44,801 nt of DNA from Sphingobacteriales bacterium (GTDB taxonomy: Bacteria; Bacteroidota; Bacteroidia; Chitinophagales; Chitinophagaceae), in assembly GCA_023251235.1 (NCBI GenBank), contig JAHEZE010000012.1, positions 1-44,801 of the forward strand. The letters run 5' to 3'. The notes beneath the pieces are model-generated. The model was not told the origin of the DNA. It did no database searches and saw only the letters and a program-made list of their open reading frames with translations. Position 1 is the stretch's first letter. The number at the start of each line of letters is the position of its first letter. The position numbers and the translations under genes are program-made. Shown here piece by piece: positions 1-7,265 of this stretch.

Positions 1-833
1 AAAATATAATGATGTATGGAAAATATTCCATGATCAAAATAATAGAACTCTTTTCTCCGGATGTATAGTAATTTCAGAAAAAAAGCAAAGATTGGCAATG
101 AAATAAATAAAAGGTAAGGTAGTTTATGAAGCAAACTCTCAAATAACTTTCTTATCCCGTTTTCCGGATCATTTCCGTATTTCTGACTGAGTACAATTTC
201 TTTTTTCGTAATCGTTTTTTTAATCCAATTATCTTTTTGACCGGCTGGCATATTACTCTGAGCTGAATCATATGCCGCTACCGAATGATATTCAGATCCG
301 GCACCGGTAATATTGAAAAATGTTCTTTTAGAATTTTTATCCAGTTTTATCAAATCACCTGTTGTAACTACGCCGGTAGTATCTTTCAATAATTTAAGTT
401 GATTCTTTAAATAACCGGCAGTATCCCATTTTATTTTTTCTTCAATGTCACTGATTGTCTTTTTTCTTTGCATTTGTGTCATGGGGATTTCTGTATCTAT
501 TTTCAGATTTCCCTCGGGTTTCATAAAAGAAAAAAATATCAGAAAAAAAACAGCCGAAGTGAAAACATACATTTTAATCGGATTTAGATAACTGGCCCTT
601 TTCCCCTTAATGAATTCTTTTGAAAGATAACCCGGTTTGAAAAGCAGATCTTTTACTGAATCAAAAAATTTACTGTCAAAGTGAGTGATGTCATAAAAAA
701 AATGCTTAACCAGGTGCCAGAAAGTTTCGTGGGGTTCTATATTTTCCTGCCCGCAAACATGGCAAAATCGACCCTGGACGGTAGCTCCGCAATTCAAACA
801 ATCATTTTCCTTTCTCAAGTCTCCATGAGACAT
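1..833 (-). CDS. DUF3667 family zinc-ribbon membrane protein (C-terminus cut by window edge)
   Basis: The reading frame opens with ATG at 833 and stays open to base 1, giving 277 visible residues. It starts with a zinc ribbon (CxxC-x8-CxxC, CLNCG...CHVCGQ, about residues 13-28), followed by the phrases HFFYDITHFDSKFF and LLFKPGYLSKEFI, which I recognise from the Bacteroidota DUF3667 family. A hydrophobic helix follows (MYVFTSAVFFLIFF), then a long hydrophilic region rich in T, K and D, and a second helix (LPYLLFISLPIFAFFLKLLYI) close to the window edge. The family's biochemical function is unknown; the layout suggests a cytoplasmic zinc ribbon attached to an inner-membrane protein. It is transcribed divergently from the gene at 932. 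Confidence 0.85.
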   Translation of the reverse strand, partial: MSHGDLRKENDCLNCGATVQGRFCHVCGQENIEPHETFWHLVKHFFYDITHFDSKFFDSVKDLLFKPGYLSKEFIKGKRASYLNPIKMYVFTSAVFFLIFFSFMKPEGNLKIDTEIPMTQMQRKKTISDIEEKIKWDTAGYLKNQLKLLKDTTGVVTTGDLIKLDKNSKRTFFNITGAGSEYHSVAAYDSAQSNMPAGQKDNWIKKTITKKEIVLSQKYGNDPENGIRKLFESLLHKLPYLLFISLPIFAFFLKLLYIRRKEFYYFDHGIFSIHHYI

Positions 834-906
834 GGTATAATTTTTTCTTAAAAATAAGTAAGAAACCACATCATGCCATTTCTTTTTCGTTACCCCTCAA
901 TTAGTT

Positions 907-914
907 TATTTTTG
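907..914 (+). promoter_or_regulatory. Bacteroidota -7 box (TATTTTTG)
   Basis: An exact match to the TAnnTTTG -7 element, ending 17 nt upstream of the GTG start at 932. No convincing TTG -33 element is visible at the usual spacing. Confidence 0.5.
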
Positions 915-931
915 AACTTAAAATCATTCCG

Positions 932-1759
932 GTGAAAAATCCTCTTATCTTGTTATTCTTGTTTCTTTTTAGTACAGCAAAGTCCCAGTATTTCTTTAAA
1001 GACATAATTGGCACTGTCGAAACCAACACCCTGATGAAATCATTTATTGATAATAATGTAAAAAAAGTATCCTCAGCCTATTTTGATGCTGATGGTGCTC
1101 CCACAAAAAACTATAGCGAAGAACAAGAGGTGAATGAAAACAGTAAGCTGCTTAAAATAACCACTATTAATGACAGGAATATTTCCATTATCTCTTATCG
1201 TTTCGACAGCCAGGATCGTTTGATTTTCAGCGTTGATCTCTCTAATGGTTTGAAAAGCACTACTAATTATACATATGATAAGGACGGACTGTTAACCGTG
1301 ATCAGCAATTCTATCATCGACTCGTTACAGGATTTTACCCAAACTGAAGTGCACCAATGGTTCTATAAGCGGGATACCCCCGTAAAAATGTGGCGGATCA
1401 TTAATACCCTTGATACCCTTGAAGTTCGTTTTAAAACAGATGAAAACGGAAATGTAATAGAAGAACAAAATTTTAAACACGGAAAAGGCGATGATCCCAT
1501 TCTATATTATTACGATAATAAAAAAAGACTGACTGATATTGTCCGCTATAATTACAAAGCAAAAAAATTACTCCCGGATTATTTGTTTGAGTATGATGAT
1601 AAGAATCATGTTATTCAGAAAATAACCACTCTTTCAAATTTCAACCTTGGATACCTTACCTGGAGATACCTGTACAATGACAAGGGGTTGAAAATTAAAG
1701 AAGCCCTCTTTAATAAAGAAAAAAAATTACAGGGCAGGATAGAATTTAACTATTTTTAG
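932..1759 (+). CDS. Secreted YD-like repeat protein, function unknown
   Basis: A 275-residue protein with a GTG start. The N-terminus is a classical signal peptide (hydrophobic LILLFLFLF core, likely cleavage after AKS before Q), so it is exported. The mature part contains several tyrosine/aspartate units about 20-30 residues apart: YTYDKDGLL, DENGNVIEE, YYYDNKKRL, FEYDDKNHV and YLYNDKGL. They resemble the YD units of Rhs/wall-associated proteins and of small Bacteroidota lipoprotein-like repeats. It has no Rhs core, toxin domain or type IX C-terminal signal that I can see, and it is far shorter than a true Rhs protein. It is probably a small periplasmic or surface beta-rich protein. It stands alone, about 100 bp before the next gene. 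Confidence 0.75.
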   Translation: MKNPLILLFLFLFSTAKSQYFFKDIIGTVETNTLMKSFIDNNVKKVSSAYFDADGAPTKNYSEEQEVNENSKLLKITTINDRNISIISYRFDSQDRLIFSVDLSNGLKSTTNYTYDKDGLLTVISNSIIDSLQDFTQTEVHQWFYKRDTPVKMWRIINTLDTLEVRFKTDENGNVIEEQNFKHGKGDDPILYYYDNKKRLTDIVRYNYKAKKLLPDYLFEYDDKNHVIQKITTLSNFNLGYLTWRYLYNDKGLKIKEALFNKEKKLQGRIEFNYF

Positions 1760-1864
1760 TACTCTTCAGCTGGTCAATCAGATAACAGACTGACAAACCT
1801 CAGTAAAAAGAATCTTTGTTTTTTATTACTTTATAAAAAAGTAATACCTTCTAATTAAGCAGTC

Positions 1865-2335
1865 ATGACTACTAAAAAGAAAACCTGGAAAGAAAAACTT
1901 TTAGATAGCAAAAACCTTCCCAAAGTGGAAAAAATTCCACCCCGCATGCAGAAAAAATTTGGTAAAGGGACAATGGTTATTCCTGCACCCAAAGAGGTAG
2001 ATGCTATAATGAAAAAAGTACCATCAGGAAAAATTATTTCCATCAACAGGTTAAGGGAAAAAATTGCCAAAAAACATCATGCTACCATCGGCTGTCCTAT
2101 TACAACCGGCATCTTTGCCTGGATTGCTGCAAATGCTGCTGATGAGGATATAAGGGCAGGGATAAAAAAATTTACACCCTATTGGCGAACTCTAAAAGAA
2201 GGTGGAGTGATAAATGAAAAATACCCCGGAGGTATAGAAAGGCAGGCTATATTGCTGAAATTAGAAGGGCATCAAATTAACCAAAAAGGGCAAAAATGGC
2301 TGGTTGAAAACTGGGAAAAACATCTTTTTCGATGA
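1865..2335 (+). CDS. MGMT/Atl1-like alkylated-DNA-binding protein lacking the acceptor cysteine
   Basis: A 156-residue protein resembling the C-terminal DNA-binding domain of O6-methylguanine-DNA methyltransferase. Residues 52-56 (VPSGK) and the following helix (INRLREKIAKK) match the IPxGxVxTYGxLA winged-helix start. The segment TPYWRTLKEGG (104-114) sits where PCHRVI...G stands in MGMT, and EGHQI near 134-138 matches the LLxxEGV element. The acceptor Cys is therefore absent and the position is aromatic, as in the alkyltransferase-like Atl1 proteins (PWHRV), which flag alkyl lesions for nucleotide excision repair. One Cys (C77, GCPITTG) lies elsewhere, and a basic N-terminal extension of about 40 residues precedes the domain. 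Related bacterial sequences are, as I recall, named MGMT family protein. The stop overlaps the start of the CHAD gene. The repair role is inferred. Confidence 0.7.
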   Translation: MTTKKKTWKEKLLDSKNLPKVEKIPPRMQKKFGKGTMVIPAPKEVDAIMKKVPSGKIISINRLREKIAKKHHATIGCPITTGIFAWIAANAADEDIRAGIKKFTPYWRTLKEGGVINEKYPGGIERQAILLKLEGHQINQKGQKWLVENWEKHLFR

Positions 2336-3144
2336 TGGAGGCTGATAATTTCATATTGCAAAACTATAAAGACCAGCAAAAAATCTTTGATGTAAATCTT
2401 AATATAATCCGGAAAAGACCAACCAAAAAAACTGTACATGACCTGCGGGTATCAGTAAAAAAAATCCGGAGCTACCTGCGTCTCCAACAAAAACTTACGG
2501 GAGAAGATTGGAAACAATCATTTGCTAATATTTTTCTAATCTTTAAATCCCTGGGAAAGTTAAGAGACTTTGATATGTCAATGTCGCTGTTGCTGAAGTA
2601 TCAGAGAAGTGAGAAAATACAATTTCCTTCCTTAAAAAAATATTTCTCCGTCAACCGAACCCTGACACGCAGATGGGCAAAAGATGCTGCAATAAAATTT
2701 AATGAGCAGGAATTAATTTTCTCTTTGCAACAAATCAGTACCTCATTAGCTGCAATATCCAATTATGAACTGTGTGATATGATAATAGAATCTGCCGGCA
2801 AAAACATGAAAAAAGTGAATCAACTTACAAAACACTTTCAAAAAAATGCCCATAGCATCAGAATGCTGCTGAAAGATGTTTATTACTGGCTAAAAATTTG
2901 TCCACAAGACAAAGTGGAAAGTTTTATCAACTTAAAATCACTGGATAGGGTATTGAATAACTTAGGCAGATGGCAAGATCATTTTATTTTCAGAAAAAAA
3001 CTGAAACACTTCAGGAAGGAATATTTACTAAAAGGAGGTGAAGAGGTTGAACTGGTAAAAATATTTGAGGCCAAAATTTCAACGACACAGGAAGAACTGC
3101 TGGATAAAGCAAGAACCTATTTTAAGGATGTTAGTGCAAAATAA
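2332..3144 (+). CDS. CHAD domain protein
   Basis: A 270-residue, strongly basic, all-helical protein. VHDLRVSVKKIRSYLRL (from residue 35) is the signature of the conserved histidine alpha-helical domain, with H36, R39, K44 and R46 forming the usual positive face. A second copy of the pattern (NAHSIRMLLKDVYYWL) lies in the C-terminal half, as expected for the two-repeat CHAD fold. CHAD proteins bind inorganic polyphosphate and often sit next to CYTH or polyphosphate-kinase genes; neither is visible here. The ATG at 2332 overlaps the preceding stop by 4 bp, so the two genes are very likely translationally coupled. An alternative ATG follows at 2335. A hairpin terminator lies just after the stop codon. 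Confidence 0.85.
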   Translation: MMEADNFILQNYKDQQKIFDVNLNIIRKRPTKKTVHDLRVSVKKIRSYLRLQQKLTGEDWKQSFANIFLIFKSLGKLRDFDMSMSLLLKYQRSEKIQFPSLKKYFSVNRTLTRRWAKDAAIKFNEQELIFSLQQISTSLAAISNYELCDMIIESAGKNMKKVNQLTKHFQKNAHSIRMLLKDVYYWLKICPQDKVESFINLKSLDRVLNNLGRWQDHFIFRKKLKHFRKEYLLKGGEEVELVKIFEAKISTTQEELLDKARTYFKDVSAK

Positions 3145-3146
3145 AA

Positions 3147-3169
3147 AAGGCGACACATTTGGTCGCCTT
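3147..3169. terminator. Bidirectional hairpin between the CHAD gene and tRNA-Leu
   Basis: AAGGCGAC and GTCGCCTT form an 8-bp perfect stem around a 7-nt loop. A-runs on the left and TT on the right let it act for the CHAD gene (+), and for the tRNA transcripts on the minus strand, where it begins 2 nt after the tRNA-Leu 3' end. Confidence 0.75.
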
Positions 3170-3170
3170 G

Positions 3171-3256
3171 TGCCCCAGGCGGGAGTTGAACCCGCACCCG
3201 CATTGCTGCAGACAGGATTTTAAGTCCTGCGTGTCTACCAGTTCCACCACCAGGGC
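3171..3256 (-). tRNA. tRNA-Leu (anticodon UAA)
   Basis: The reverse complement folds as an 86-nt class II tRNA. The acceptor arm is GCCCTGG/CTGGGGC with two G-U pairs and discriminator A. The anticodon arm is CAGGA-CTTAAAA-TCCTG, with anticodon TAA. There is a long variable arm, and the T arm is GCGGG-TTCAACT-CCCGC. CCA is not encoded. It lies 57 nt downstream of tRNA-Gly on the same strand, so both probably share a transcript ending at the hairpin at 3147-3169. Confidence 0.95.
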
Positions 3257-3313
3257 AAATACTTCGGGTGTCAAAGAAAAAAAATCCACCAGCGAAAAAC
3301 TGATGGATCTATG

Positions 3314-3386
<73 letters not shown>

Positions 3387-3522
3387 TTATTTCTTTAATA
3401 GTTTGCTGTACCATCCTGATAACCCTGTTTGTCGTCAGGTAGATATCGGAAGTTTTACTTTCACTTTTATCAGCTTTATAGCTTATATAAAAAAACGAAT
3501 AATAATAAAGAACTAAGGGCAG

Positions 3523-3530
3523 CAAAAATA
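3523..3530 (-). promoter_or_regulatory. Possible -7 box for the tRNA-Gly/tRNA-Leu transcript
   Basis: TATTTTTG on the minus strand matches TAnnTTTG. It is about 136 nt upstream of tRNA-Gly and just downstream of the 3566-3784 gene. No closer exact match upstream of tRNA-Gly was seen. The 179-bp spacer 3387-3565 otherwise holds no recognisable feature. Confidence 0.35.
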
Positions 3531-3565
3531 GGAAACCACCCCTTTTGAAAAAAATTTAGATGCCC

Positions 3566-3784
3566 TTATTTGTACTTTGGAGTATATAATGTGCTCTCCT
3601 GAACTTTTACTTCAGGCTTCTCAAAACGCTTGGTATAAAGCATATAACAGCCCCCTAAAATAAAAGCAACCAGGCATGCTACCTGTAAATAAAATAAGAA
3701 TGAAGAAGATGAAACCCAATTATGGGTAAAATCCTTTCCCTGTACTTTTTGCAGTTCCTGCCGGTATTCCTGCTGATGATCCAT
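3566..3784 (-). CDS. Small single-pass membrane protein, unknown function
   Basis: A 72-residue protein that I do not recognise. A hydrophilic, glutamine-rich N-terminus (about 30 residues) is followed by one strong transmembrane helix (FYLQVACLVAFILGGCYML) and a short positively charged tail, so an N-out/C-in or similar single-pass topology is likely. A TAnnTTTG box 17 nt upstream of the ATG supports a real gene. It lies 48 bp downstream of the glycosyltransferase on the same strand. Its shortness keeps confidence moderate. Confidence 0.6.
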   Translation of the reverse strand: MDHQQEYRQELQKVQGKDFTHNWVSSSSFLFYLQVACLVAFILGGCYMLYTKRFEKPEVKVQESTLYTPKYK

Positions 3785-3801
3785 AATTAATAATTGTGAT
3801 G

Positions 3802-3809
3802 CAAAAATA
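3802..3809 (-). promoter_or_regulatory. -7 box (TATTTTTG) upstream of the small membrane protein
   Basis: An exact TAnnTTTG match on the minus strand, 17 nt before the ATG at 3784. It lies in the 48-bp gap after the glycosyltransferase stop, so the small gene may have its own promoter. Confidence 0.45.
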
Positions 3810-3832
3810 AGTGTTCAGTAATAAAATTCAGG

Positions 3833-4855
3833 CTATTTAATTATCTGTGAAAAATATTTTTTTCCCTTAACAAAATGCTGCCAAACCAGGTTGCCTTTGT
3901 AAAGACCCAACAATTTGCCATCTTTTTTTGCAGGAAAAATACTTTGCTTCTTTTTAAAAAATATCCATTTTGCAAATGCCAAATGAGCCCTGAGAATTGC
4001 AAGAAAATAACCTCCATCACCCAATAACAATCCTTTCCATGCAGAAATGGAATCCAGCGCAATTCGGAAAGGGATCTTCCACCATTTTTGTGACCAGGGA
4101 AGATTTTTATAAAGCATAATTTGATTATTCCTGAAATTCAAGTAGGTCTTCAGGGAATTACCCGGGGGTAAAGAGCCTCCTCCCACATGATATACAACGG
4201 AATCAGGACAAACAAATAATTTATAGCCGGCCAACTGCATTCTCCAGCACATATCTATTTCTTCCTGGTGGGCAAAGAAATATTCATCAAATCCATTGAT
4301 TTCATGAAATACTGAGCTTTTAATGAGCATGGCTGCACCTGTAACCCAGAAAACATTTTCAGTTGTATTGTACTGTCCTTTATCTTCCTCACAAACATCA
4401 AATATTCTTCCTTTTGCAAAAGGATATCCATAACTATCGAGCCAGCCCCCCGCCCCTCCGGCATATTCAAAAAAACTTTTGTTTTTGTATGAAAGCAATT
4501 TGGGTTGGCAAGCAGCATTTAATTTATCAGCTTCCAGGAGACCAATCATTGGCTCTAACCATCCAGCTTCTACTTCCACATCAGAATTAAGAATCGCATA
4601 ATAATCAGCAGACACTTTTTTCAACGCTTCATTATATCCTTTTGCAAAACCAAAATTTTCTTTGAATATAATAATCCTGACCTGGGGATAGTTTTTTTCA
4701 AGAAAAAACAGTGAGCTGTCAGATGACCCATTATCAGCCACCACCACTTCAAAATTGGGATAAGAGGATGCCAGAACAGACGGCAAAAATTTTTCAAGGT
4801 AATTTTGGCCGTTCCAATTCAGGATAACAATGACTATTTTAGGATAGATCTTCAA
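3833..4855 (-). CDS. Family 2 glycosyltransferase
   Basis: A 340-residue GT-A fold glycosyltransferase that transfers a sugar from a nucleotide-sugar donor, probably to a cell-surface polysaccharide, lipid or glycoprotein glycan. Visible elements are the N-terminal strand (VIVILNWNGQNYL, 8-20), nucleotide-binding DNGSSD (41-46), the acidic metal motif NSDVEVE (90-96) and acceptor-side EEIDMCWR (198-205), matching the ED/DxxWR-type motif of rhamnosyltransferase-like GT2 enzymes. No transmembrane helix is obvious, although the C-terminus (about 260-340) is basic and partly hydrophobic, suggesting peripheral membrane contact. It is not in a large polysaccharide cluster; acceptor and sugar cannot be told from sequence. 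It is divergent from the histidine kinase gene at 4916. Confidence 0.9.
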   Translation of the reverse strand: MKIYPKIVIVILNWNGQNYLEKFLPSVLASSYPNFEVVVADNGSSDSSLFFLEKNYPQVRIIIFKENFGFAKGYNEALKKVSADYYAILNSDVEVEAGWLEPMIGLLEADKLNAACQPKLLSYKNKSFFEYAGGAGGWLDSYGYPFAKGRIFDVCEEDKGQYNTTENVFWVTGAAMLIKSSVFHEINGFDEYFFAHQEEIDMCWRMQLAGYKLFVCPDSVVYHVGGGSLPPGNSLKTYLNFRNNQIMLYKNLPWSQKWWKIPFRIALDSISAWKGLLLGDGGYFLAILRAHLAFAKWIFFKKKQSIFPAKKDGKLLGLYKGNLVWQHFVKGKKYFSQIIK

Positions 4856-4874
4856 TGTTTGTAAAATAATTGTT

Positions 4875-4882
4875 CAAAAATA
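4875..4882 (-). promoter_or_regulatory. -7 box (TATTTTTG) of the glycosyltransferase gene
   Basis: An exact TAnnTTTG match on the minus strand, 19 nt upstream of the ATG at 4855, in the intergenic stretch between two divergent genes. Confidence 0.5.
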
Positions 4883-4915
4883 AGGGAAGCCGTTTATCCT
4901 TATTAAATTCGAGAC

Positions 4916-6070
4916 ATGTTTCAACAAATTTTAAACTGGCGTACATCAGTAGCAATTGTAGCTATTTTCATTGTAAGTGGTACAATTGTTTACTCAAAGT
5001 ACCTTGCCGGGAAGATATCAACAGAAGAACGTCAAAAGGTGGAAGAATGGGTAGAAGCAGGGAAATTCCTGATTAACTCCCCCGCCGATGCCGACACACG
5101 GTTACCATACCGGATTATCGAAAATAATAAAGATGATGTCCCCATCATCGAAACCAATGAAAAAGACAGTATCACCCAGTCTATTAACCTGGATACTAAC
5201 AAAACCTCTAAGGATAAAAATTACCTGGAAAAAAAGCTAAAAGAATTCAAATCTCAGAATGTGCCGATTACCTGGGTTAATCCATTGGACTCCTCTCAAC
5301 ATAATCTCTATTACTATGGAGAATCGCAATTGCTAAAGCAACTTACCTATTACCCAATTGTGCAGCTTATTATTGTTGGACTATTTATCATCATTACTTT
5401 GCTTGCATTAAGAAGCAGTTATCGTTCATCGCAAAACCAGGTATGGGCAGGAATGGCCAAAGAAACTGCTCACCAGTTGGGCACACCTGTTTCCTCATTA
5501 GAAGGCTGGGTAGAGATGCTAAAACAAATTCCGGCCAATGAAAAAATAATTCCAGAACTGGAAAAAGATGTGAACAGGCTTCAATTGGTAACTGACCGGT
5601 TTGGGAAAATCGGCAGCAAACCCCGGCTAGAGGAAAAAGATCTTGTAAAACAGATCAATAGCATGGTGGATTATATGAAAAAAAGAGCAAGCGGCAGGGT
5701 AAATTTTTTCATCCAAAATCATGGAAAAAATAAAATAACTGCAAAGATATCCGAACCTCTTTTTGATTGGGTTATTGAAAATCTGTTGAAGAATGCACTT
5801 GACTCAATGGAAGGCAAGGGAAATATCACAATAGATTTGCATGAATTAACAAAATCGATTCAAATAGATATAACCGATACCGGCAAAGGAATTACAAGGC
5901 AAAACCAAACAAAAGTCTTTTCGCCGGGTTTTACCACAAAAAAAAGAGGTTGGGGATTAGGTCTTAGTTTATCAAAAAGAATAATTGAACAATTTCATAA
6001 TGGAGAAATCTTTGTGAAAAATTCTGAACCGGGAAAAGGAACAACATTCAGAATTGTTTTAAAAAAGTAA
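4916..6070 (+). CDS. Membrane sensor histidine kinase (HisKA/HATPase_c)
   Basis: A 384-residue two-component sensor kinase. Transmembrane helix 1 is at about residues 11-28 and helix 2 at about 146-166, enclosing a periplasmic domain of about 115 residues that I cannot assign. The phospho-acceptor box AKETAHQLGTPVSSL places the histidine at H186. The ATP-binding domain shows the N box (ENLLKNALDSM), G1 box (DTGKGI), F box (FSPGFTTKKRG) and G2 box (WGLGLSL). The TAHQLGTP form of the H box is typical of Bacteroidota kinases. No response-regulator gene is adjacent, so the partner is unknown. The coding sequence ends exactly at a palindromic terminator. Confidence 0.92.
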   Translation: MFQQILNWRTSVAIVAIFIVSGTIVYSKYLAGKISTEERQKVEEWVEAGKFLINSPADADTRLPYRIIENNKDDVPIIETNEKDSITQSINLDTNKTSKDKNYLEKKLKEFKSQNVPITWVNPLDSSQHNLYYYGESQLLKQLTYYPIVQLIIVGLFIIITLLALRSSYRSSQNQVWAGMAKETAHQLGTPVSSLEGWVEMLKQIPANEKIIPELEKDVNRLQLVTDRFGKIGSKPRLEEKDLVKQINSMVDYMKKRASGRVNFFIQNHGKNKITAKISEPLFDWVIENLLKNALDSMEGKGNITIDLHELTKSIQIDITDTGKGITRQNQTKVFSPGFTTKKRGWGLGLSLSKRIIEQFHNGEIFVKNSEPGKGTTFRIVLKK

Positions 6071-6093
6071 AGCCGAAGCAATTGCTTCGGCTT
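6070..6093. terminator. Perfect 24-bp palindrome acting as bidirectional terminator
   Basis: The left half AAGCCGAAGCAA and the right half TTGCTTCGGCTT are exact reverse complements. It starts in the last base of the histidine kinase stop codon and ends 1 nt from the 3' end of tRNA-Leu(GAG), so it can serve both convergent transcripts. Confidence 0.75.
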
Positions 6094-6094
6094 G

Positions 6095-6178
6095 TGCCCG
6101 AGACTGGATTCGAACCAGCACATCCTTTCGGACGCTACCACCTCAAAGTAGTGCGTCTACCAATTTCGCCACCCGGGC
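6095..6178 (-). tRNA. tRNA-Leu (anticodon GAG)
   Basis: The reverse complement folds as an 84-nt class II tRNA. The acceptor arm is GCCCGGG/CTCGGGC with discriminator A, and the anticodon arm ACTAC-TTTGAGG-TGGT (one G-U) reads GAG. There is a long variable arm, and the T arm contains GGTTCGAATCC. CCA is not encoded. It is a single-gene unit with its own promoter box and terminator. Confidence 0.94.
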
Positions 6179-6187
6179 TTGGGAGTG

Positions 6188-6195
6188 CAAATGTA
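6188..6195 (-). promoter_or_regulatory. -7 box (TACATTTG) of tRNA-Leu(GAG)
   Basis: An exact TAnnTTTG match on the minus strand, ending 9 nt before the mature 5' end of tRNA-Leu. Transcription would therefore begin within a few bases of the mature tRNA end. Confidence 0.6.
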
Positions 6196-6216
6196 AGATG
6201 TTTTATTTTTTTTTAT

Positions 6217-7212
6217 TTATACGGTCATTAAACTACATCCCCTCAGATCACTTCCATCCATTCTTCCCAGCACTTCAAAGCTACCGTCATTGTATAATTT
6301 ACCTACATCATCCGTTGCAATGAAAGAACAACTATACACATTGGCAAGATCAATAATATTAATCGCACCGGAGACAGAATTTGCATCCTCATTCTTTTTT
6401 ATTATTAATGGATCTTCTTCATCTCTGATCATCACTTTCATCCAGGGCGGGCAATAAAAAATTCCGTTGGCCTTTGAATAAGCCTGGGATAAGAGTTCTG
6501 TCATTCCGTATTCTGAGTGAATTTCTTTTTTACTAAATGCCCTCTTCAATATTTCATGTATTTCTTCTCTTGTTAATTCTTCTCTCCTGCCTTTCATGCC
6601 GCCAGTTTCCATAATTACTGTACTTGAAAGCGCCATTGAAAATTTTTCTGCCAATTCAAGTAGAGCAAAGGTTACCCCAATCAATAAAGTTTTCTGATTC
6701 CTGCTTTCAAGACTTGTCAAAATTTCAACTAAATTTTTAAACTCATTAAGGTAAAATCCACTTTCGGGATGCTTGCTTGATTTTATTAAGCTTTCCACCA
6801 TATAAACCAACGATGAATTATCTCTTTCAAAGTAGGAAGGTAATAGGCCAATAATGCACCAATCCTGAACAGAACCATAGATCTTTTCGAATGCATTGGT
6901 AAAGCTCTTTGAGTAAAGCCCTGCATCTTTTACATAATGATGACTTTTGAACGATTGTGTTGTACCGCTACTTTCAAAAACAATCTTTTCTTCAAATTCA
7001 CCCGTTTTAATCTTATGAGTTTTAAAAAAACTTATAGGAAGAAATGGAATTTTCTCAAGTGAGTCAATACGGAAAGATTCGATTTGTAAAGCATTGACAT
7101 AGGAATGATAAACAGGATTATTCTGATATTGAAAGCTGAATATATCCAGGGCAAGATCTTCAAAACCAGCCCCGGAAACCGAAAATATTTTATCACTCCA
7201 TTCACAAGCCAT
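6217..7212 (-). CDS. LuxE-like acyl-protein synthetase (adenylate-forming enzyme)
   Basis: A 331-residue member of the LuxE/PaaK branch of adenylate-forming enzymes. Residues 80-85 (ESSGTT) are the phosphate-binding loop, and HSEYGMTELLSQAY in the C-terminal half contains the YGxTE adenylate motif. The extreme C-terminus reads GRMDGSDLRGCSLMTV with C326 six residues from the end; in characterised LuxE the acylated cysteine is likewise near the C-terminus. Luminescence LuxE activates a fatty acid and passes it to LuxC reductase. No luxA, luxB, luxC or luxD is present, so the natural acyl acceptor must be something else. It is divergent from the lipoprotein gene at 7266, with 53 bp between starts. 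Confidence 0.82.
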   Translation of the reverse strand: MACEWSDKIFSVSGAGFEDLALDIFSFQYQNNPVYHSYVNALQIESFRIDSLEKIPFLPISFFKTHKIKTGEFEEKIVFESSGTTQSFKSHHYVKDAGLYSKSFTNAFEKIYGSVQDWCIIGLLPSYFERDNSSLVYMVESLIKSSKHPESGFYLNEFKNLVEILTSLESRNQKTLLIGVTFALLELAEKFSMALSSTVIMETGGMKGRREELTREEIHEILKRAFSKKEIHSEYGMTELLSQAYSKANGIFYCPPWMKVMIRDEEDPLIIKKNEDANSVSGAINIIDLANVYSCSFIATDDVGKLYNDGSFEVLGRMDGSDLRGCSLMTV

Positions 7213-7237
7213 TGTAGGTTGATATCAGGTTTAACCT

Positions 7238-7245
7238 TAAATTTG
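7238..7245 (+). promoter_or_regulatory. -7 box (TAAATTTG) of the lipoprotein/UbiA-like pair
   Basis: An exact TAnnTTTG match 20 nt before the ATG at 7266, with a TTG at 7219-7221 about 16 bp further upstream as a possible -33 element. It lies in the divergent spacer with the LuxE-like gene. Confidence 0.55.
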
Positions 7246-7265
7246 TTTACACTTAAACCCGGTAT

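Noticed and set aside
1824-1846. AT-rich hairpin TATTACTTT/AAAGTAATA before the Atl1-like gene
   Set aside because: The stem is all A-T pairs apart from one G-C and has no T-tract after it. It is too weak to call a terminator or operator with confidence.
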